From positions 20,115,759-20,175,758 of the forward strand of contig CAIIXF020000009.1 in assembly GCA_903813345.2 (NCBI GenBank): DNA of 60,000 bases, in the 5' to 3' direction. This stretch comes from Owenia fusiformis (lineage: Eukaryota; Annelida; Polychaeta; Sabellida; Oweniidae). A model generated the notes under the pieces. That model was not told the DNA's origin. It did not search any database and was given only the letters and a program-made list of their open reading frames with translations. Below are positions 35,701 through 45,600 of this stretch, piece by piece. Position 1 is the stretch's first letter, and every line of letters starts with the position of its first letter. The translations under genes were made by a program, and so were the position numbers.

Positions 35701-38700
35701 ACCTTTTTTCAGTCGTTGACAGTCCCTGCATCCAGTTCGACTTCGAAGGGAACTACGTAGACACTTTCCAGAGCGTTCACGGAACCCCCATTGGTACAAC
35801 AATCGCCAGACCTGGTCAGTCTTCTTTTCATTAACATCATCTTTTAAAGTTCTTGGCAGTTTATCTTGTTTTTATACATCATTAATAACAGTAATAGTTT
35901 TCGTGTTTCATATATAGTCTTCTTTTTTAGCTTTTGAAAATTAGAAACAATTGCCCTCATGCCATATATTATCTTATTAGTCTTAATATAATAACCACTC
36001 CAGTTCTCCTATATTTACTCATTAAGATGACATAAACGGCCAAAATATGTAATGGGTATGATCAATTATTTTCTATAGGTCATGCTGGTAATGGCGCTGC
36101 CCAATTTGGAACCGGAACCAGCGTAGAGATACCTTATTTCAGCAATGCCTATTATGGAATCCGATTCTCTGCCTCGGCATATGTTAGATTTGATGAACAA
36201 AGTGACGGGTATAAAACTCACATCAATCACACATTGATATAAATATTGAAGTTACATTTAAATACTAAGTTGATTTATTCTGTTTCGCCCTATCGTGAAT
36301 ATTTATAGATCTATTGTTACGTGTAGTAATAACGATGGGAAAACTAATTACTAATTTGGTTTCCTAAATCTATTCCAATAATGCAAAATAGTTGAATGAA
36401 AAAAAATTAAAATCGCCATAAACTATGCGATGTTAGAAAAATATTCGAGTAAGATTTAATTTATCTCAACTATTTTGTAAGTGGTTGAAATTTATTTTAT
36501 TTAAACATACTTAAAAATAAATAAGTAATAAATAAATAAGTAGAATCAATGGATTACATTGCTTCGCTAGGCTAGTCATTCATAATGGAAAAGAGGAAGG
36601 TGTTGCAGCTACAGTCAAAATGGAGATCCTGCAATGCCCAGGTCAAACTGTCCTCGTTGCTGGAGTGAAAGCTTGCGATAGAATAGAAGATGTTGTCCTT
36701 CCAATTACGGTATGTATAAAAGAGATTGTGAGCTTGGTATATCAAAAAAATTATATAGGCGTTGTTAGAGCAATTAAATCAGATAAAATATGACGACATA
36801 AACGACAAAAATCAGACAGAGCAAATAAATCAGGAAGATTTACTTTCTCACCAGTTTTAAATTTAATATGTTCAGGCAAATAATGGCGAATGGATAAAAG
36901 TGTACATGTCATTCAACGAAGGAAACATGGTGGTAGGATATGAAGACTCTAATGGAGTACCAACTGAGGTCGAAAGATTTGAACCAGGTAAACAGATTTA
37001 CCATTTAACACCACAATTGTAGACGTGATTTTTTCCTATTGCACTTGATGTATATTATTCCTGTTTATATGTAGCAGTTTCCAATATTTCAATATCCTAG
37101 ATACTGTTTAGTGTAGAGCTCTTCAACTAGATGTATTTCCCAGTTTACTTTGTTGAAAATGTTGACAGTCTGGTTGAAATACAGTGCGGATTTGTCAAAT
37201 GTAGTTGTCCTCTTGTTACGTAATTTGCAATTTTTTTAGAACCAATGCCAACCGAAGAAATTAAAAAGTTCGTCACGCAGGTCAACAATGTTGCAAGGAG
37301 AAGAGTGAATGTAGCTATGGATGCTATTCAGAGTATCCCCACGCCCGTGGAAAGTGCAGACCAGGCCATTTTAAGAGACGTTGAAGTAAGAATGTTAATG
37401 GTCATGAATATGCTATTACTAATATGGTCATATTAGTAATAGCTGAAATATGCTGGGTAAATTTCTTTGTCGATTCTCTGTGAATTTCAGGTACAACATT
37501 TGTACAACGCCGTATGTGGTGAATTATTTTAGACATGTTTGGACGAAGTCAACAGTATTCTTGAAGACTTGGGTGATTTCACAGAAAACCCCGCTGGAGC
37601 CGTAGGTCTTACAGATCTGAGACAATGTGTCAAGGACTTGAAGCCATTCTTGAGAAGGTGCAAGAAGGGAAAATCTATCGATACAACAGAATTGGAACAA
37701 TTGGTGACAGGGTGCAAGGAACAGCTTGCAAAGTTTGTATATCTTACTTTTATTTATAATTAGTGTCTACATAGTATTAGTATAGTAACAGTATGAGTTC
37801 CGATGAATGTGTAGTACGATGTACGTACATGGACTTATATACAACACATGGTCTAAAATGCTCTTGCTTCTAAATAAACAGCATGAGTTCCGATGTATGA
37901 TACAACACATGGTCTGAAATGCTCTTGTTATTACTAAATTCAAATTAAAACCATTTATATTTTTACATATTTTGATAAAATCAGAAAATATTATCCAGTC
38001 GTAATATACTCAGAATTCAATCGCTAATGATAAACGATGCTGTACATATTGACTTATTTTTTCGAAATGTATAATATTATATGACCACAGTGTTATAAAT
38101 CAAAGCCTTATACAGAGTGACCCAAAAACATTCAACCTTGTATTTAAATAACTCATGATAGTAATGAGAGTCTTATATTGTGATGAAAGTGCGTTCAATA
38201 TGGAGAATTGTCTTGTTTTCATGACAGCAATCCAGAAGTGATTATTTGGAGAATCATTACAATTACAATACCCGTGTAGCTCAGCGGTAGCGCAGGTACC
38301 TCTTACGCAATAGGTCCCGGATTCGATCCCCGGTTCAGGCAAGACTAAATTTGCTTGTTTGCGTGAAGTGCTTCAGGGTGTTTGACTGAGTGGTCCGCAA
38401 CTCGTACAAAAGGCTGTGGTGTGTACTTGTATGTCTATGTATAAGTGCACATAAAAGAACACAAGGCTCCTTCAAGGAGGGGTTTCTGGGTCTATCTTCC
38501 ATGTTAATTACGTAAATTACGACCGTACATATACGGGACATACGCAAGAGGTATTGCTCACCTTCATTGGTGGTAAACAAAATACAATACAATAAATAGC
38601 TTGACCAAAAGATGGCACGGCTGTGGGCCAAAAAGCAAGCTACAGAACTTCTCCATATCATATATTCATTAACTCTATTTCATTACTGGTGTTGTTCTAT

Positions 38701-41388
38701 TGCAGAATGAACTCAATCATCTCAGAAGTTAAAAGAGCCCTTGCAAAGATCTGTGAAATCAAAGAGGATCGTCACACATTCAGAGACGTTTTAAACAAGG
38801 AAACAAGATCGAGCATCAATACACTCAAGAGAAAACTTAACAAGGTTTGGCGCATCGATCTTACTGAGCTCTATATCAATCAAATTTTGCAGGTGTATAA
38901 TATACAGGGTGGGCCAAAAAACAATGCCCAAGTTTAAAGATGAATAGTTCATATGATATATGTTAATCCATGAAATGTAGTATATGTCATTTTAAAGATA
39001 AATTATTTTTTAACAAAATGACACCATCCAATTGAAAAACCGTTGTTTTCTCGTTGAGTTAGAGACTAAAATTGACACCAGGGGTGCCGTGAGCGACCAA
39101 AAATCAAAATATAAGAATACCCAAATTTCCCTCCATATTGCAGTCGCAGCTGAACTCAATATTTGACTGAATCATGATAAATCTATTTGAGAGTAATACA
39201 CAATTGATAACTAATTAAAAATATATAAGTATAATTGCTGAATTTTGCACTATACTTGTATAAATGTGCCTCTTTTGAAGGTGTCAAAGATCATATTTCC
39301 CTCCATTTTCCAAGATTGTATCAGAATGGAATGCAATAAATACAGTATATTATTCATTTTATATATATTTTTGCATGTACACAAAAACAATTACAACTGA
39401 TAATACATGCTTATTTCAGCAAAATTATAAAGCACAAAATGACTGTTTTCAATTGAAGGATTGAATTCTCGGAAAGATGAATCGGTTTATACAGGGTGGG
39501 CCAAAAAACGCCACTTTTTTCAAAATGCTATAACTTTTTTATTTTTTGATATTAAATCATAATTTGCATACCAAAAGAAGCTTGAGGTTGTTATCTAGCC
39601 ATGGATCATAAATTATATACTTTTACTTGAATAAAATATGTCACCAGCGTCTCACTTAAACATGTGGTGTACCATAAGAAATAAGCATAATATGCAAAAT
39701 GTTCCTGAACTGATACGGCCTGATGATCGCTAAGCTAATAGCCCTGATGCAAACCCCAGTGAGTATAGGGTATGGGAAGGTCTCCAGGAGATTGTATGAA
39801 GGCACCCAATCTAGAAAATTGCTCAACTAAAGCTGGCAATTAAGACAGGTTGAAAAAAAACTTAGCTACATTTCATTGATACCGCAATATCAGCAAGACG
39901 ACTAAAACTAAAATATATCATTAATTAGGGTGGCGGACCAATTGAACTCCCCTTTTAGATCAAATATAATCCAAGTTGAAGGACTTGTTACATTATATTA
40001 TTACTAAGAACCCTTGACACTATATAACTGCAAAATTTGGGGTATGTAGGTTGGAAAATAAAAAAGTTGTAGTGTCTTGAAAAAAAGTGGCGTTTTTTGG
40101 CCCACCCTGTATACCCAATGGAACTAAATACTAAATTACCTGCTATCGTTACTACCTTGATCAAGTTAAGCATCATAGATTAATACATGTATGGGATATC
40201 TGTTCATAGGTAGCTGACGCAGTCTCTGAAGAGAATCCAGATAGTGGTAGAGGTATAGGTGAACTTGATGAAAATGTAGAATTGGCCGAAGAATGTGTCA
40301 ACAAACAAAACAGCAACAGAAGGAAGAGAAGTGAGTTATACAGAATTTATACAGTAAAAGATGAACCCATAATAAAAAATCTATTCAAAATACCGAGGAA
40401 TGGATGTACAACTAGTTATATCTCACACGAAACTACATACATTTAACTTTTGTAAACTACAATACAAACTCCAGTACACCAAACAAGCTCTCACTACGTG
40501 AAATGTTTTCACCGTTTTCTGGCGACAATCGCGTTCGAAAATTGACCATCAAATCTGTTCAATAGCTCATCATTGTGACATGGCCTTGTAAATCATATAT
40601 TTTTAGACGTCGATAATGACGAGATTCCTTCCATCAAGAGCACAAAATATCCACTTACGTTCGGAGATGGTTTCCCAGGAGCCCTCGATGAGGTATGTGT
40701 ATATAGACTATTTTATAAAATATACATGGTTCTTGGATTACACTTTTAACAAATACTCGCTATGCATATATTTGAATAATAAAAAGGTATAAACATTTAG
40801 CTTAGCTTGTATTCGCTAATGTAACTAACGGCTAGCGGCTACCGGATTAACTTACTATGTTATGACCAACTCATTTAAATGTGAATGGAATAGTGGCCGG
40901 TACTATTCATATTTAAAAGAGATGCCCATAAAGTAGTAGGTTAATCCGGTAACCGACAGGCGTTAGTTGCATTCGCGAATACAAACTTAGATAGAATCAT
41001 ATTCAAAGTCTGATTGAATGGTTTATACATATATTGTATGCATTATATGTTTGTTAATCTAATTTCAAGTTCATTAAAGAGATATTGTTGATTAGTAAGG
41101 ACAATGCCTTTTACACTGACTTATTTACACTTGAAATATCAAAGCTTGAGAATTGCTGGTCCGAATTTATGGATTTTTGTATTGCTTGCTTGAAAAAAAG
41201 ATTTGCTAGTGGTCCAGATATTATTTTTAGATAGCTCATGATGATTATTCTTTGTAGTCTTTGACTGGATTTAAATAATGTCATTTTAAGTTTAAATAAT
41301 AATGCAAACTGATATGTCGATACAAATGATAATCACGTATTGTTATTGTCTTTTTCTTTTCTAGGTCGAGTTGTGCTTCACCTTGTAG
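32790..41388 (+). CDS. Gene C: complete secreted CBM14 + LamG-like matrix protein, 559 aa
   Basis: Fifteen exons: 32790-32853, 32978-33010, 33199-33378, 33855-33905, 34237-34389, 35713-35814, 36079-36208, 36571-36709, 36876-36987, 37240-37385, 37533-37732, 38706-38844, 40210-40330, 40607-40692 and 41365-41388. They sum to 1,680 nt, which is 559 residues plus TAG. Parts: signal peptide to about residue 16, CBM14-like domain (33-92, PIDCCHFIKC and VGWRFPCLGKTVWNP), linker TPGTTAPCPIDLGTG, cysteine module EECCLEGTG to SCCCEG (110-160), LamG-like domain (161-321), helical region with CLDEVNSILEDLGDF (322-515), basic site RRKR (520-523), and a 36-residue tail with DNDEIPSI ending CFTL. The LamG exon is split by two introns that A and B lack. 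Family resemblance suggests binding to chitin and carbohydrate or protein in an extracellular matrix; this is inference. Confidence 0.92.
34700..34766. mobile_element. Single transposon end (CAGGGTGGGCCAATAAAA)
   Basis: The inverted end GGCCCACCCTG is followed by TA, identifying the right end of a Tc1/mariner-like element in intron 5 of gene C. No matching left end was found upstream, so this is a fragment. Confidence 0.55.
35400..35625 (-). mobile_element. tRNA-derived SINE, minus orientation, intron 5 of gene C
   Basis: On the minus strand a B-box-like GGGTTCGATCC (35532-35522) follows an A-box-like TGGCTCAACCGTTGTGGC (35583-35566), then TTGGTTCAGGCAA, as in the plus-strand SINE at 38271. 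Farther 3' both share CCTTCAAG-AGGGGTTTC. The ends are poorly defined. Confidence 0.65.
38271..38598 (+). mobile_element. tRNA-derived SINE, plus orientation, intron 11 of gene C
   Basis: The head carries an A box (TAGCTCAGCGG, 38277-38287) and a B box (GGATTCGATCC, 38319-38329) with tRNA-like spacing, but the acceptor arms do not pair. The body of about 250 bp is followed by a tail ACAAAATACAATACAATAAA of simple repeats. These are features of a pol III SINE rather than a tRNA gene. Confidence 0.75.
38905..38960. mobile_element. Single transposon end in intron 12 of gene C
   Basis: CAGGGTGGGCCAAAAAACA follows TA. No inverted partner with the same following sequence was found before the complete element at 39492, so it is a fragment or its partner has decayed. 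Confidence 0.5.
39492..40109. mobile_element. Tc1/mariner-like MITE, 618 bp, intron 12 of gene C
   Basis: Ends CAGGGTGGGCCAAAAAACGC (39492) and its inverse (ending 40109) continue for about 35 bp as CACTTTTTTCAA. TA flanks both sides. The ends are nearly identical, so this copy is younger than the relatives at 16662 and 30398. No transposase ORF. Confidence 0.88.
40474..40560. repeat. Harbinger-MITE-like remnant in intron 13 of gene C
   Basis: ACACCAAACAAGCTCTCACT followed by ACG resembles the end of the gene B element (ACACCAAACTAGTTCTCACT, 19717 onward), and TTTTCTGGCGACAATCGCGTTC resembles 21356-21374. It lies in the intron that corresponds to the one holding the gene B copy. Confidence 0.45.
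40808..40983. repeat. Foldback MITE-like palindrome, intron 14 of gene C
   Basis: Arms TGTATTCGCTAATGTAACTA (40808) and TGTATTCGCGAATGCAACTA (inverted from 40983) pair almost throughout the 176 bp, meeting near CATTTAAATGTGAAT. The element is small, symmetric and lacks an ORF. Confidence 0.82.
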
Positions 41389-41419
41389 TTAATACATGGA
41401 TTGTAAAAATGATTTGAGA

Positions 41420-41425
41420 AATAAA
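41420..41425 (+). terminator. Poly(A) signal of gene C
   Basis: AATAAA lies 32 nt after the TAG stop, with a second AATAAA-like hexamer a few bases on (TAATAAAC). This gives a very short 3' UTR. Confidence 0.7.
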
Positions 41426-41430
41426 TGTAA

Positions 41431-42638
41431 TAAACAATATTTTTGTACTTTTAGTATCGTTATCTAATTTTTAGGACAATTTGTAACTACTATCTTAGCT
41501 CTCCAGTTAATTTCCAATAAATACCTGGTAAAATGATTTTTACGTTTTGCTAGAAACTAGATAAAGTATTTAAATTCACATCTACCTAACAAGTCCCTGC
41601 CAATTTTAGAGAAAGTGCCAACAACGCCCCTACTTTTGGTAGAAACGATAGCATGCACAGTTAAAGTTTTATTAATAAATATTGTTAACACAGTGTACTA
41701 GATCAGGAAAATTGTATTAGGACAGGAAAATTGTTTCTTGACACCAGGATTTTAATTTTTAGACCAGCCAGTCATTCATATTTCCTTTTTCCTTGTAACA
41801 GAGCTGGTCGACTTTTTTCTGAGAATTTGTGCCATCAGCCATCTTACCAGAAACACATTGTTGATTTTATAAACATAAAGAATTAAACGCTCAACTCCTT
41901 AATCGTAAGAATAGTAAAATAGGTCGATCATTGTTTATTTGTCGATGATTAACTACTCTCTCACTGACTTTTGATTAAGTGGAGCACTACTAAGATTTAG
42001 GCCACTTAAGTTAAAATTAAATATTCAAGTAGCTCATTTTATAGACTTTGATCAGAGTTACAATACTGGGACAACTAGCACGTTTTAAATAGGTAACTTC
42101 AATGGGCTCTTATGTTACCACCCTGTGCATTTTCTACTTAAAAAGGGATCATCGTTGGGGATTATTACCGATATTGGTGCATTTTGACACTTTTGGGTCA
42201 ATTTTGAAAAGGAATCTGACAAATGAATATAAGCCTCGCCAGTAATTGTATTTAAGTTGAATGTGGTTTTGACCAAAGACACCCCAATATGTTTTACCTC
42301 GTTGTGATCGACGGGCCACAAGTTGTTTCCTTCAACTGAAACTAACTAGCAGAGAATGAATTTTACATACAATTTAGCCAATTTAGCCTTTTTATCTCGT
42401 ATTTGGTTTGTAAACTATTGATTCAATGTTTACTTTGATAACTCGACAGATTAAATGCTTATCAAATATATGTTATCTCGAATCTTGATTGAATGTAAAA
42501 TGTGCATCTTGACTCCAATTCTTCGAGTATCCTTCCTATATATGTAGTTGCAATATAAGAATCTAATCAGAGGTGTTGTCAGGTGTATTTAAACTCAATC
42601 AGAGTGTATACCAGGAATACTATTTCATATGACGCAAT
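41431..42638. other. Intergenic region between genes C and D
   Basis: About 1.2 kb of AT-rich sequence. ACCACCCTG near 42118-42126 looks like an isolated transposon end. A TATATATG motif at about 42537-42544 lies about 100 bp before the gene D ATG and is a possible TATA box. A minus-strand ORF of 68 codons (42115-42321) is unrecognised. Confidence 0.4.
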
Positions 42639-45600
42639 ATGACGTTGGAATCGAAGCCTGGTTTCTATGTGACCAAACGGAATGCTGTGATCATTATTGT
42701 ACTATTTGCCTTGATAATAACTGGAGTCGGTTTACTAGCTGGTTTGACACGAGCACCATGTCCAAAAATAGTCCAAGTGACTCCCGCACCTGGAGGCGGA
42801 GGAATACAATCTACCACAACAGCACCATCATCGACAACTATTACAATTTCTCAGACGACCATAGGCCCCGAACCATGGTATCAATTCAGGCTCCCAAAGA
42901 ATATAATCCCTCTACATTACAATCTCCTTGTCAGACCTGATTTCGAGGCTTCAGAAGCCTGGTTTTGGGGGAATGTATCCATTCAAGCGACAGTTACCTT
43001 GGAAACGAAATATATCATCATGCATTGTAAGGAATTGAATATAACAAGTGCTAGAGTTACTAATAATGCCAACACAGATGATATACCTATAAGTAAGCGT
43101 TTTGAACACAAACCAATGGAGTTCTGTGTTATTGAGACAACGACACTCATCCCTGGAGATACTAATATCACAGTAGATGTTGAATTCAATGGATCGTTGG
43201 ATAAGGGGAATAGTGGTATTTACAAGTCAGAATATTTTAACACTGACTTGAATTCAACTAGGTAGGTTTTGTTATTCGCTTTCATAAGATTTAAGATTGA
43301 GTGTACACAGTGATATGCTGCAATCTTCTTGAGAACAAAGTTAACAATAGATTTATCAAAATAAATGGTAATAATGGTAATATATCACATTTTAATGATC
43401 CTTTATCTCACTCTCTTCATTTGTTAAGTATACATGTATGCTGTGAACACAAGACCAAAAAGTGTACGAGTACATACATTTAAAAGTGGACTTCGTAGCT
43501 TTACTCTCAAAGTTCACGAAAATATACTTTATTAATTTATCAAAAACTGTTCATTTTTCATAGCTAATGTTGTTCCAAATATAGTGTTAGCTTCTAGAAT
43601 TGATATATTGGCATTGCTGGTGTGTTTAAACCAGGGCCATTGGTGACTCCTTTGCTATTTGTTTTTGGCTTTTCCAAAGTTTGGTCATTCATTTTGTATT
43701 CATGTTTGGCGTTCACATGCCCTAAATCAATAGATACATTTAGCAGTGCTAAAAGGCCATCATAAAATTTTGCATCGTAAGCATACATTAAAGTTTCTTC
43801 ATTGATAAAAGCTGCAAAATGCTTGGCCTCCCACTTGAAATAGAGCCTCACTCTGAAACTTTCATATCAATAGTCCCTCTTTGTGTCCGACAGGAACGAC
43901 CTTCAGTATCTAAAATTTACTTAAAGTTTACATGTACATTTCAGCTAGTAAACAAATTATTGTAAGATCATAATAACATAATTATTTTATTTTAGATCTC
44001 TAGCTATGACTCAATTTGCCTCGACTGATGCGAGGAAGGGATTCCCTTGTTTCGACGAGCCTCAACTTAAGGCGACATTCACGGTTTCACTACAATATCC
44101 CACTGGATATGTTGCATTAGGAAATATGCCTAATAAGGTATCATCGAGAAATATACATCTAATCGTTATATTGGCACAATCCATGAACCTTAACCTGAGA
44201 AATTATATTTCAATACCACGTGATTATATGATATATCCATTTTACATTAGTCCAAATTACTTAGAACATGAAGCCAATAATATTGTAGCATGCCCAAGAT
44301 GCGTACATGTATCATATAGTCTTATTTTTTAGCATATTTTATCAAATACCAATTTTGGGTTGTGAAGTCAAAAGCTCACTTTTTACTGACACATTTTATT
44401 TTTTCTTCTTTCTTAATATCTGCATCAAAATCTCCAGACAAGCAGAATACTTGCTGACAATATGATGGAGACAACATTCGAAAGGACTCCTAGTATGAGT
44501 ACATACCTAGTCTGTTTCGTTATTAGTGATTTCCACTATAAAGAGGCAACGTTGAAGAGTGGAAAACCAGTAGGTCTTTTTTCATTAAACATTAGTCATC
44601 TTCCGAACACAGGCCTTCAGAACTGGTACCTCGCTCTTGGAAGAAGGAAGGAACGCAGTTAATGATTTCTGGAGCCCTGCGTTCGGGGATGTTAAGACTT
44701 TCATAGATTAGGAAATGCTATGTTTGGTAAATTTAATCCTTAATTGATTTTTGTTTTTATACCTTCTTAAGCTTTTGGGGGTCCAAGCACATATTTTACA
44801 ATAACTCTGTGACGCTTTTTTCATTCTGATTTCAATAGGTTTAAATAGGTTATTCAATTACCTTCCATAATATGTATGCATTATTTTTGGATGCAAGAAC
44901 ATATGAGTAAATCTAATCACACGGGATCAGGTGTTTTAGCATTTTGTAGCATTTCGTAGCGTTTATATATAACAATGTATTATTTGAATATATGTTTGGT
45001 AACAGTGATGTTCTTTGACCTCGGGTAGTGCAAAAAGTAACCATTCAATTTACATCTACTTTGTTTTATCTGAAAGGAAATGAAAATGATTAGATGGGAT
45101 TTCATGTAGATTTAATGAATTTTTTAATATAATTAATTTATCCTGGGGTCCTAACCCCAAAAACCATTTAAGGGTTAATGTATCATTTCTGTTGTTTAGA
45201 TAAGAGTTTGGGCTCCCAGTGATCGCATCCGAGAAGTCGACCTATCATTGGAAACTGGGAAGAATATTACCGATTGGTATGAGTCCTACTTCAATATGTC
45301 CTACCACCTGCCTAAAATAGGTAATGTAACCTATGCTGAACACCTCATTTTATCTACATTGATAATACTTGATGGTGTATAACAGAAGTGTTCAAACATA
45401 TTTATCAATGAAATTGTCTAGGAAAGGTCGTGTTTTAAACTTTTAAGTTTATTTTTACAGACATGATTGGAATTCCCGATCTTCCATTTGGAGCTATGGA
45501 GAATTGGGGACTTATAACATACCGGGTAACCAGGTTGCTTTATAACGAGGAACAGAATACAGCACGGGACAAACAGAGTACTCTGGCTGTAGTAGCACAT

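Noticed and set aside
37789-37930. Short direct repeat (GAGTTCCGATG... CAACACATGGTCT)
   Set aside because: Only two partial copies in an intron; no structure beyond a local duplication.
38271-38341. Possible functional tRNA gene
   Set aside because: A and B boxes are good, but the acceptor arms do not pair and the sequence continues into a SINE body with a simple-repeat tail.
42983-43189. Minus-strand ORF across exon 1 of gene D
   Set aside because: Antisense shadow of the aminopeptidase N-terminal domain.
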